64,000 nt of DNA from Bog-473 sp963779735. GTDB taxonomy: Bacteria > Actinomycetota > Acidimicrobiia > Acidimicrobiales > RAAP-2. Position 1 is the stretch's first letter. The number at the start of each line of letters is the position of its first letter. The stretch lies in NCBI GenBank assembly GCA_963779735.1, contig CAVZZJ010000007.1, forward strand, positions 124,001 to 188,000, read 5' to 3'. Under the pieces are notes generated by a model. That model worked only from the letters and a program-made list of their open reading frames with translations, did not search any database and was not told the origin of the DNA. The position numbers and the translations under genes are program-made. Below, piece by piece: positions 30,957-39,490 of this stretch.

Positions 30957-33422
30957 TCAGCCGCGCAACGGTCGGTCGCCGATGATCTTGGCATCGCGCA
31001 GGGACGCCAGATCGTCCGCACTGAGCCCCAACTCGTCACGCAGGATCTCCTCGGTGTGTTGGCCCAAGAGTGGTGCAGGGGATCGGTACCAGGTATCGGG
31101 TCCGCCCGACAGTCGCATCGGCCATCCCGGATAGCGCTGGGCACCAACGATCGGATGGTGGACCTCCTCCCAGAACCGGCGCGCCAGGAGCTGGCTGTTC
31201 TCATCGATCTCGTACGCGGACGCGACAGGTTCGGCCGGAACTCCCGCTGATTGCAGGGCACTCAGGACCTCGTCGAGTGATCGGCCGGCGGACCACGCCG
31301 CAATCTCCTTGTCGATCCGGTCGTGGGCCGCCCGCCGCCCCTCGGAGTGCGCCAGTGCCACGTCTTGTGCCAGCTCCGGGTTCACCATGGCTCGGCACAG
31401 GGCGTTCCACTCCCCGTCGGTACTGACGACCAGGGCGATCCACGCATCGGGGTCTGCGCAGGGGTAGGCCCCTTGTGGGGCCGCTCGTCCCCTGTTGCCC
31501 TCGCGCCCCATGAGGTGCCCGTAGGCGGCATATTCGACGATCTGCTCGACGGCGACGTTGACTGCCATATCGACCATGGAAAGCTCGATCTGTTGTCCCT
31601 CACCGCTACGTCGCCGTTGCTCGAGCGCAGCGAGCACGGCGAACGCTCCGTGTATGCCGGCCAGCGGGTCGCAGATGCCGGGCAGCATCGGGGGCCCATC
31701 AGCTCGTCCGGTTACCCAGGCCATCCCCGACACCTGTTCCATCGTGGACGCGAATGCCGCCCGGTCACTCCACGGTCCTTCGAGCCCCCAGCCCGGCATC
31801 CGTAGCAGGATGATGTCCGGGCGAACAGCCCGGAGCTGGTCGTAGGTGAGGCCGAAATGCTCCATGACTCGTGGCGTGAAGTTCTCGACGACGACGTCGG
31901 CCGTGGCAACGAGTCGAAGGAGCAGCTCCCGCCCCTCGGGCCGCGAGAGGTCGAGCGTGATCCCGCGCTTGTTCAGGTTGATGGAGAGGAACAGCGAGCC
32001 TCGCTCGTACCACTGGTCGGTGCTCGCCGGGACGGTGACGCTGAAGCGCATCGGGTCAGGTCGCTGTATGGACTCGACCTTAATGACGTCCGCTCCCATC
32101 GTGGCGAGGTACTGCGTGCCGAACGGGCCGGCCCAGAAGGCGGTGAGGTCGATGATCCGAACATCTCCCAGCGGGGCGCTCGCCGCCGGCGGGCGGTGGT
32201 CGCCGGCCTCCCGGCGGGCGGGACCGTCGCCAAAAGGCTTCGCGTCGTGCTCGGCCAGACGCGGGGCCGGCGCAATGGGTCGCGGTGACGTCCGAGAGGT
32301 TCGAAACGGCGGCCGAGGGTCGGGAAATCCCCCACGGGGGTTGGGTTGAAAGAGGTCGCGCGCGACCAGATGGGGAAGCGCCGTGACGGTGGCGCCCGTG
32401 GAGACCGGAGCGGCCGGGACCCGAAACGACGCGGCCAGCTCGACCAGTTCGTCCGACGTGTGCTCGAGCAGCCATGGGCCGGTCTCCGCGACGATGTCCG
32501 CCACCTGGCGTTGACGGACCTTTTGGTCGTTCCACTCCTCGCGTTCGATGAGGTCGGCCCGGCCCATCATGGCCAGGTAGTCGTGCCACTGCTGCACGGT
32601 GATCGTGGCAAATCCGACAAAACCGTCCTTGCAGTGCTCGATGCCGGGCACCATGGTGAAGGTTTGTGCGCGCGAACCTCCCGGCAACGCCGCGAACAAC
32701 GTCGGATAGCAAAGGAAGGTCACCGCCAAGCATTCCAGGCTGGAGACGTCGACATGCTCACCGAGTCCGGTTCTCCAAGCCCGTGCTCGGGCCGCCAGCG
32801 TTCCAGTTGCGGCAAAGGCCCCGACCGTCCATTCACCCAGACGGCCTCCCACCGCCAGGGGCGGGCTGCCCACGCCGCCGTGTAGGTGCAACGAGCCGAT
32901 CAGCGCTTGCAAGAGGAAGTCATCGCGCGCATCGCCGCGGCGGGGCCCCTCCTGGCCGAACGGCGTGATCGATACCATCGTCAGCGACGGGTTGGCGTCG
33001 TGAAGTGGCTCGCGGCCGAGGCCTCGGGACTCGAGGTACTGCGGTGCGAAGCTCTCGATCACGATGTCGCTGACGGAGGCCAGCTCCAGCGCCCGAGCCG
33101 CTCCTGCGGGATCGTCGATGTCGGCCACGGCGCTTCGCTGACCGGCGGAGAGATGGCGAAACAGTGCCCCATCGTCCTCGCCGTCGGATCCGACCGCTCC
33201 CGACGAAGACCATGTCCGGAGTCGATGGCCGGTCCGAGGTTCGAGCTTCACGACCTGCGCGCCCGCGTCGGACAACAACTTGGCGCAGTAGGCGCCGGCG
33301 ATCCCATCGGACAGATCGAGAACCCGCACGGCGGCAAGGGCGTCCAGTGGACCACCGTGCCGGCTTCCCCAATGGTCGTCGGATCTGTGCCCCGTAGGAC
33401 TACTCGAAGAGGTACTGGTCAA
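30957..33422 (-). CDS. Double-domain CaiB/BaiF (class III) CoA-transferase
   Basis: 821 residues, about twice the usual 380-400. Domain 1 (about 28-390) has VRVLDLSDGIAGAYCAKLLSD, GAQVVKLEP and DDFLLQALIGSLHLHG, with an Asp where the catalytic aspartyl-CoA forms. Domain 2 (about 412-810) has VRIIDLTAFWAGPFGTQYL, GADVIKVESIQ, ENFTPRVMEHFGL and FASTMEQVSGMAWVTG, where Ala replaces that Asp. Class III enzymes move CoA between carboxylates and work as interlocked dimers, so a fusion can mimic a heterodimer. The likely TTG start at 33422 overlaps the end of the Rieske gene by 23 bases. Confidence 0.85.
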   Translation of the reverse strand: MTSTSSSSPTGHRSDDHWGSRHGGPLDALAAVRVLDLSDGIAGAYCAKLLSDAGAQVVKLEPRTGHRLRTWSSSGAVGSDGEDDGALFRHLSAGQRSAVADIDDPAGAARALELASVSDIVIESFAPQYLESRGLGREPLHDANPSLTMVSITPFGQEGPRRGDARDDFLLQALIGSLHLHGGVGSPPLAVGGRLGEWTVGAFAATGTLAARARAWRTGLGEHVDVSSLECLAVTFLCYPTLFAALPGGSRAQTFTMVPGIEHCKDGFVGFATITVQQWHDYLAMMGRADLIEREEWNDQKVRQRQVADIVAETGPWLLEHTSDELVELAASFRVPAAPVSTGATVTALPHLVARDLFQPNPRGGFPDPRPPFRTSRTSPRPIAPAPRLAEHDAKPFGDGPARREAGDHRPPAASAPLGDVRIIDLTAFWAGPFGTQYLATMGADVIKVESIQRPDPMRFSVTVPASTDQWYERGSLFLSINLNKRGITLDLSRPEGRELLLRLVATADVVVENFTPRVMEHFGLTYDQLRAVRPDIILLRMPGWGLEGPWSDRAAFASTMEQVSGMAWVTGRADGPPMLPGICDPLAGIHGAFAVLAALEQRRRSGEGQQIELSMVDMAVNVAVEQIVEYAAYGHLMGREGNRGRAAPQGAYPCADPDAWIALVVSTDGEWNALCRAMVNPELAQDVALAHSEGRRAAHDRIDKEIAAWSAGRSLDEVLSALQSAGVPAEPVASAYEIDENSQLLARRFWEEVHHPIVGAQRYPGWPMRLSGGPDTWYRSPAPLLGQHTEEILRDELGLSADDLASLRDAKIIGDRPLRG

Positions 33423-34758
33423 TGACCTGGTTGTGGTGGATCAGGTTGGCCTCTTGGACGGGATTGAGCAGGGCACCGCGATAGCCGCGCGACTTCATGC
33501 CCTTGGTGATCTCGACGAGAGTTCCGAAGTCCTGGTTGTTGATGAGACCCCAGTCCTTTGTCGCCCAGTCCTCGTAGAACTTGCGTTCGACCGACGGAGC
33601 GGCGGTGCCTCTGGGGACCCACTCCAACGCCCAGTAGTCCAAGAGGGTGCTGTCGGGGTCCAGTCCGTTGGGTCGGGACCGGTAGAGGGTGGCGTTCCCG
33701 TGGACGATGGGGCCGAGAAGGTTCGGGAAGAGATGGATCGTACCGTTTCGGAGGATCTGGTCGTCGGTAAGCCCCGAGAGTTCATACCCCCGGTCCCGAA
33801 TCGCCCTGATCCGCAGCTCGTTGAACACCTCGACGGCCGTCTTGCCCGCGGGTGGACCGTTCTTCTGCAAATCGTCGAGGATGCCTCGGTCCGAGCGGGA
33901 GAAGAGTCCCGAAATGGCATCGATCCGATCAGCGAGCAGCTCGGCCTCGTCGACGTCCTCCGGATCGAGACCCAAGCGAGGGCTCGGGCCCATCTCACGG
34001 CGGTACTCCTCCTCGCCGTACAGGCTGTGCTGGCCCACTGCGGTGTACACAAACCGCGTGTCGTCGTACCACGTCAGCATCTGCGGATGGAGCCCCTGGG
34101 GATGGTACCCCTCGTTGAAGGAGTCGACGGCCGTCTTCCAGTTGCACTCGAAGAGAATCGTCCGGTACGAACGGAACCGCAGGTCTTCGAACCGGTACGA
34201 CGCGAAGATCTCCGGAACGGCGCCGAGGTAGGACTCGAACGGCTCGCACCCGTGGTCCATGTTGACGAACACGAACCCGCCCCATCGGCCAACCTGCACC
34301 TGGCCGAGGTGCACGTCATCATCGGTGAGGGTCGGCGGGAAGTCCTGGCGATCGACAATCTCAACGATCTGTCCATCGAGTCGCCAACGCCAGGCGTGGT
34401 ACCGACAACGGATCTCCGAGGTGGCGAAGTTTCCCCTCCCCGAGGCGAGCCGGGTACCTCGGTGTGCGCAGGCGTTGAAGAAGGCGGTGATGGTCTGGGG
34501 ATCACTGCGCACCACGAGGATCGATTGATCACCGATCGTGTACTCGAGGAAGTCCCCGGGATCGGGGATCTCCTCCTCCCGACAGGCGACCTGCCACACC
34601 CGCGGCCACAGTCGCTCCATCTCCAGATCGAAGAACTCCCGAGAGGTGTAGCGGGCGGGAGGAACGACGGTCATTCCCCGAAACTCGCGCAACGAGAACT
34701 CGCTGTTCGCCTTCACGATCGGCTCAATCCGGCAGCGGTCGTGGCGAAGGCCCGGCAC
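33400..34758 (-). CDS. Rieske non-haem iron oxygenase, large subunit
   Basis: 452 residues. Rieske ligands: CAHRGTRL and CRYHAWRW (CxH ... CxxH). Catalytic domain: NWKTAVDSFNEGYHPQGLHP supplies the two His and bridging Asp; a late Asp is in NNQDFGTLVEI. Family of ring-hydroxylating or O/N-demethylating oxygenases. No beta subunit is adjacent, so probably an alpha-only (alpha3) type; the later SnoaL-like protein is not a clear beta subunit. GTG at 34758 is used; GTG at 34716 is an alternative. First gene of the unit RHO, CoA-transferase, ferredoxin, hydrolase, SDR. Confidence 0.9.
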   Translation of the reverse strand: MPGLRHDRCRIEPIVKANSEFSLREFRGMTVVPPARYTSREFFDLEMERLWPRVWQVACREEEIPDPGDFLEYTIGDQSILVVRSDPQTITAFFNACAHRGTRLASGRGNFATSEIRCRYHAWRWRLDGQIVEIVDRQDFPPTLTDDDVHLGQVQVGRWGGFVFVNMDHGCEPFESYLGAVPEIFASYRFEDLRFRSYRTILFECNWKTAVDSFNEGYHPQGLHPQMLTWYDDTRFVYTAVGQHSLYGEEEYRREMGPSPRLGLDPEDVDEAELLADRIDAISGLFSRSDRGILDDLQKNGPPAGKTAVEVFNELRIRAIRDRGYELSGLTDDQILRNGTIHLFPNLLGPIVHGNATLYRSRPNGLDPDSTLLDYWALEWVPRGTAAPSVERKFYEDWATKDWGLINNQDFGTLVEITKGMKSRGYRGALLNPVQEANLIHHNQVIDQYLFE

Positions 34759-35031
34759 ATCTATGGGTCATCTGCATAGTGCTCCAATCATAAGCACGGC
34801 CGACACCGACTCGCCGAGCGACGGTCCCGGACGAGTTCTCCGTGAACGCCAGGGTCCATAAGACCACGTCCGGCCGGTTGGCGCTGGGCGCGCAGGTGCA
34901 CCGATGCGACGGCTAAGGTCGGCCTTGGACCGAGCGGGGAGGGTCGGCCCGAGGGAGCGCCAAGGGGGACACCGTGGGGGACATATCGTGAGGCCACCGA
35001 CCATGAATGCCGGCGGGCACGTCCCGGACCG

Positions 35032-36438
35032 ATGAACGCCCCATTGACCAGTCCCCTCCTGGCCGCCCGGTCGACCGACGAGTACGCGCCGCTGCCCGCG
35101 TCGCCGGCCGTCTGTGAGGCGTCGGCCCGATTGACCGAGAGGGTGGCCACCTTGGCCCCGAAGCTTGGCCTGAGCGAGGTGGACCACCTGTTCGACCGCC
35201 GGGGCACGGCCGCCGCGCTGCGCGCGCTCGATGCCGCACACGGGGGCGGGTACTTCGCCCTGGACGAGGCGACGGAGACCGATCAGGATGCCGCCGCCGC
35301 GGCGTTTTCGGGCCGGGCCCCGGTCGTCGACGTCCAGACCCACTTCGTCGACCCGACCCGGTGGGACCGTCCCAGCGCCGGACCGCTGACCGGGTTCCTG
35401 CGAATGGTGGACGAAGGCCGCTGGGGCGGCGGTGTCGATCCCCAGCTGATCGACGCCGCCGAGTGGGCCACGCTCGTGTTCGGTACCAGCGAGACGGCGG
35501 TGGCGCTGCTCACCTCGACACCGGGTTCCGCCGAGGACAATGTGCTCACGAATCCCCAGATTGCTGCGGCGCGCGACATCGTGGCGCGCTACGGGGCATC
35601 GGGGCGGGTGCTGACGCACACCATCGTGCACCCGAATCTGGGCCAGCCCGAGCTTGATCAGATGGCGGAGTGGCACGCACGGCTCTCACCGTCGGGATGG
35701 AAGGTGTACACGCCCTACGGACCGCCCACGGCGTCGTCGCCTACCGGCGGATGGTTCCTCGACGACGAGGAGATCGGGATGCCCTTCCTCGAGCGGGTGC
35801 GGGCACTCGGCCCCAAGGTGGTGGCTACCCACAAAGGACTCGGTGGGCCGATCCCGAACGTCTCGGTGGCCGCCGCCTCTCCCCGCGACATCGGACCGGC
35901 GGCCGCCGCCTTCCCCGACATCGACTTCGTCGTCTATCACTCGGGCTACGAGCGCAATCCCGAGGGCCAGGAGGGCCACTACGATGCCGCCGCCCACCAC
36001 GACGGCGTCGACCGGCTGGTGGCGTCGGTCCAGTCCGCGGGCATCGGACCGCAGGGCAACGTCTACGCCGAGTTGGGGAGCACCTGGTTCCTGATCCTGC
36101 GGCGACCGGCGGAGGCCGCGCACGTGCTCGGCAAACTGCTCGTGGCACTCGGGCCAGATCGGATCGTCTGGGGCACGGACTCCATCTGGTACGGCTCGCC
36201 CCAGCCGCTCATCGACGCTTTCCGTGCGTTCCAGATCCCCGAGTCGTTTCAGGAGCGGTTCGGCTACCCGGCTCTCTCCTTTGAGACGAAGGAGAAGATT
36301 CTCAGCCACAACGCCCGGCGAGTCTACGGCGTGTCCGACGCGGCGCTTTCCGACGCCGCGGGTTCGATCGGTGCCTCAGCGTCATGGGTGGGCGGCGCAT
36401 CGGTGGAGCTCCGCCGGGCCCTGTCCGCTGGTGCCTGA
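35032..36438 (+). CDS. Amidohydrolase family metal enzyme
   Basis: 468 residues. The first ~95 residues are a leader rich in Ala (LLAARSTDEYAPLPASPA), like a degenerate secretion or docking region. The barrel then starts at VVDVQTHFVDPTRWDRP, with THTIVHPNLGQPELDQM, VATHKGLGGPIPN, VVYHSGYERNPEGQ and the late Asp IVWGTDSIWYGSPQP. This matches metal-dependent hydrolases of the amidohydrolase-2 clan. Divergent from the Rieske gene across 273 bases in which I see no gene. The ribosome site is weak. Substrate unknown; the location suggests a hydrolytic or decarboxylating step. Confidence 0.75.
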   Translation: MNAPLTSPLLAARSTDEYAPLPASPAVCEASARLTERVATLAPKLGLSEVDHLFDRRGTAAALRALDAAHGGGYFALDEATETDQDAAAAAFSGRAPVVDVQTHFVDPTRWDRPSAGPLTGFLRMVDEGRWGGGVDPQLIDAAEWATLVFGTSETAVALLTSTPGSAEDNVLTNPQIAAARDIVARYGASGRVLTHTIVHPNLGQPELDQMAEWHARLSPSGWKVYTPYGPPTASSPTGGWFLDDEEIGMPFLERVRALGPKVVATHKGLGGPIPNVSVAAASPRDIGPAAAAFPDIDFVVYHSGYERNPEGQEGHYDAAAHHDGVDRLVASVQSAGIGPQGNVYAELGSTWFLILRRPAEAAHVLGKLLVALGPDRIVWGTDSIWYGSPQPLIDAFRAFQIPESFQERFGYPALSFETKEKILSHNARRVYGVSDAALSDAAGSIGASASWVGGASVELRRALSAGA

Positions 36439-36589
36439 GCGCTCCGGGCGCGCCAGACCCCGCTCGCTCCATGCATGCCCGTCGTGGCCGCCCAATCGTG
36501 ATGTTCGCCACCGTTATGGCCTAGGGTCGTCATCGATTACCGGGGAGGGATCGGGCCGACCGTGCCCGAGCGGAAAAGAAGGAGACTGC

Positions 36590-37768
36590 ATGGGATCGCG
36601 TGACCCCGTCATCGTGGGTATCGGCTGGAGCGATTACCCCGTGGCACCCCAGCTCGACGCGATGGACCACCACGCCCTGGCGCTGCGGAGGGCGCTGGCC
36701 GACAGCGGTCTGGACAAGTCGGACATTGACGGCTACATGTGCGCCGGAACCGGCTTCAGTCGCAACGTGGACGACGCCCCGAACATGGCCGAATACCTGA
36801 GGATCAATCACCGGTGGATTGACGGGACCTCGGTGGGCGGCTCGACGTTCGAGTTCTACGTCCAGCACGCGGCGGCGGCCATTGAGGCGGGGCTGTGCGA
36901 CGTCGTCCTGGTTACCTACGGCTCGGACATGCTGTCGCGCATGGGGCGTCTGCTCGGCACCAGCACGTTCTCGAGCGGCTCGACCCGGGTGGAGGGCCCC
37001 GCGCAGTACGAGAGCTGCTGGGGCAACGTGTTGGCCGGGGGCTATGCCATGGCGGCCCGCCGGCACATGCACGAATTCGGCACGACGCCCGAGCAGCTGG
37101 CGCAGATCGCCGTGGGCGTGCGCGAGTTCGCCGGCCTCAATCCGTTCGCGCAGTACCGTGATCCCATCACCGTCGACGACGTCCTCGGCTCGCGAATGAT
37201 CGCCGATCCCCTTCACAAGCTGGACTGCTGCGTGATCTCCGACGGAGGGGGTGCCTTCATCATGGCCACGAAGGAGCGGGCCCGCGATCTGGCCAAGCCA
37301 CCGGTCTACGTCCTGGGTGCTGCCGGGGCGCAGTCCCACTGGACGATCAGCCAAATGCCCGATTTCACCACGACGGCCGCCGCACAGTGCGGGCCTGAGG
37401 CCCTGGGTCGCGCCGGCGTGCGGCCCGAGGATGTCGACACGATTCAGGTGTACGACAGCTTCACCATCACGGTGCTGCTCCTGCTGGAGGACATGGGGTT
37501 CTGCAAGAAGGGAGAGGGCGGGCAGTTCGTCGAGACGGGCGTGCTGCGTCGTGGGGGGCTCCAACCGCTCAATACCGACGGAGGGGGCCTCTCGGCCTGC
37601 CATCCCGGCATGCGGGGGATCTTCTTGATCAACGAGGCGGTCCGCCAGCTCCGGGGCGAGGGCGGCGAGGCGCAGGTCCCCGACTGCGAGGTGGCCGTCG
37701 CCTGTGGCTCGGGCGGCTCGCTCTCGTGTATGGCCACGGTCGTACTGGGGAAGGACGGTCGATCATGA
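36590..37768 (+). CDS. Thiolase-fold protein (SCP2/Ltp2-like)
   Basis: 392 residues from ATG 36590, with AAGGAG five bases upstream. Thiolase-superfamily landmarks: VIVGIGWSDYP, ALADSGLDKSDIDGYMC, GGSTFEFYVQHAAAAIEAG in place of a reactive-Cys loop, DCCVISDGGGAFIM, QVYDSFTITVLLLLEDMG, and GGGLSACHPGMRG with the conserved His. The usual nucleophilic Cys of degradative thiolases is not evident, as in Ltp2-type retro-aldolases. The stop overlaps a DUF35 gene (ATGA at 37765-37768). Ltp2-DUF35 pairs cleave steroid side-chain acyl-CoAs by retro-aldol reaction; the same is likely here (inference). Confidence 0.82.
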   Translation: MGSRDPVIVGIGWSDYPVAPQLDAMDHHALALRRALADSGLDKSDIDGYMCAGTGFSRNVDDAPNMAEYLRINHRWIDGTSVGGSTFEFYVQHAAAAIEAGLCDVVLVTYGSDMLSRMGRLLGTSTFSSGSTRVEGPAQYESCWGNVLAGGYAMAARRHMHEFGTTPEQLAQIAVGVREFAGLNPFAQYRDPITVDDVLGSRMIADPLHKLDCCVISDGGGAFIMATKERARDLAKPPVYVLGAAGAQSHWTISQMPDFTTTAAAQCGPEALGRAGVRPEDVDTIQVYDSFTITVLLLLEDMGFCKKGEGGQFVETGVLRRGGLQPLNTDGGGLSACHPGMRGIFLINEAVRQLRGEGGEAQVPDCEVAVACGSGGSLSCMATVVLGKDGRS

Positions 37769-38196
37769 GCATCGAGGCGCTACGCGAGACCTTGCCGCTC
37801 AGGGCACTCCCGGCACCGGACAACGCCTCCCGGCACTACTGGCAGAGCGCGGCGGAGGGCCGGCTGGTCGTCCAGCACTGCACGAGTTGCGGCGTGTACC
37901 AGTTCTACCCGCGTGCACTGTGCGCGACCTGCGCAGGCGAGACCGAGTGGGTCGATGCCACTGGGCGTGGCACGCTGCACACCTTCACCATCATCCGCCA
38001 GAACCGATCGGAGGCGTTCGCGGCGCTCTCCCCCTACGCGGTGGGGATCGTCGAGCTCGAAGAGGGCATCCGCATGATGACCAACATCGTCGAGTGTGAC
38101 GTGGAACAGCTCCAGGTGGGCATGGCGCTCGAGGTGCTGATCCTGAAGGCGGCCGATGATGTGGGCCTCCCGTTCTGGCGGCCCGTCACCGACTGA
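37765..38196 (+). CDS. DUF35 OB-fold protein with zinc ribbon
   Basis: 143 residues. The rubredoxin-like zinc ribbon has two pairs of Cys: HCTSCGVYQFYPRALCATC. The DUF35 OB-fold follows (GTLHTFTIIRQNRSEAF, SPYAVGIVELEEG, VGMALEVLIL). Such proteins bind acyl-CoA and partner thiolase-like proteins. Its ATG lies within the thiolase stop, so the two are made together. Confidence 0.88.
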   Translation: MSIEALRETLPLRALPAPDNASRHYWQSAAEGRLVVQHCTSCGVYQFYPRALCATCAGETEWVDATGRGTLHTFTIIRQNRSEAFAALSPYAVGIVELEEGIRMMTNIVECDVEQLQVGMALEVLILKAADDVGLPFWRPVTD

Positions 38197-38260
38197 AACG
38201 GACGATGACTCTGGCCTGAGGGCGTGGCGCTCCCAATGCACCACAGCGAAACGAGGGATC

Positions 38261-39464
38261 ATGGACTTCGATGACACCGAGGAGGAGGCGGCATTCAGGG
38301 AGGGGGTTCGGCGCCTGGCTGAAGGAGAACGCCCGGGAACGTGAGCCCGGGCAGCTCAAAACCTCCCACTCCTTCTCGGACTTCGACGAGATCTTCGTCA
38401 CCGAGGGCAAGGCCTGGCAACGCCGCATTCACGACGGGGGTTGGGCCGGGATCACCTGGCCAGTCGAGTTCGGGGGCCGGGGAGGGTCATTCGTCGAAGC
38501 GATGATCTTCCGCCAAGAGGAGTCCCGATTCGATGTCGCGTCTGGACTGTTCGCCGTAGGCATTGGGATGGCGGGGCCGACGATCATCGGGCATGGCACC
38601 GACGAGCAGCGCCGCCGTTATCTCCCGGCCATGCTCCGGGGGGAGCAGGTCTGGTGCCAGCTCTTCAGCGAACCGGGGGCCGGTTCGGACCTGGCGAGCC
38701 TCGCCACCCGGGCCGTGCGTGACGGAGACGAGTGGGTGGTCAACGGCCAAAAGGTGTGGAGTTCGGGCGCCCACCATTCGGACATGGGGATACTGCTGGC
38801 GCGAACGGATCCCGACCTTCCCAAGCACCGGGGGATCACCTTCTTCATCCTCGACATGCGGAGCCCCGGTGTCGAGGTCCGGCCGTTGCGTCAGATGACC
38901 GGTGGAGCGACCTTCAATGAGGTCTTCTTGACCGATGTCCGGGTGCCGGCGGCGAACGTGGTCGGCGAGGTCAACGGCGGCTGGCGGGCCATCATGACCA
39001 CGTTGGCCAACGAGAGGAGCGCCGGCGGCGGGACCTCGAGCTTTTCCCAGGTGCTTCAGCTGGCCCGTGACTGCGGTGCGACGGATGATGCCGTTACCCG
39101 CCAGCGGCTGGCCCACTGCTTCGTCAGCCACGAGATCTCCCGGTACCTCGGCTTTCGCATCCAGACGGCACTGAGCAAGGGGATGTCGGCTCCCGAGACG
39201 TCCGTCGCAAAACTGCTCTTCGCGCTGGTTGCGAAGGAGACCGCCGAGTTGACCCTCTCGCTCGAGGGTGCGCGGGGCATGCTGGCCGGCGCTGCCGCTC
39301 CGGCCGACGGCTACTGGCAGCAGCAGTTCCTGAACGCACCGTCCTTCCGGATCGCCGCCGGAAGCGACGAGATTCAGCGCAACGTCATTGGCGAACGGGT
39401 ACTCGGCCTTCCCGGTGACCTCAGGCCGGACAAGGACGTCCCGTTCCGGGACCTCGTCCGCTGA
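38261..39464 (+). CDS. Acyl-CoA dehydrogenase, frame break near the N-terminus
   Basis: About 400 residues if repaired. ATG 38261 reads MDFDDTEEEAAFREGVR, the normal family start. The frame then changes at 38312, where the second frame gives AWLKENARERE; one extra C (in CGGCGCC) explains it. Beyond that the enzyme is complete: QLFSEPGAGSDLASL (FAD/substrate), NGQKVWSSGAHHSD, RQMTGGATFNEVFL, and the FAD-binding end FRIAAGSDEIQRNVIGERVLG. The catalytic Glu position near the end is not clearly assigned. Lies after the thiolase-DUF35 pair and 26 bases before the CoA ligase, in one forward operon. Confidence 0.85.
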
Positions 39465-39490
39465 GCCGAGCCCGCACCACGGGGGGACCG

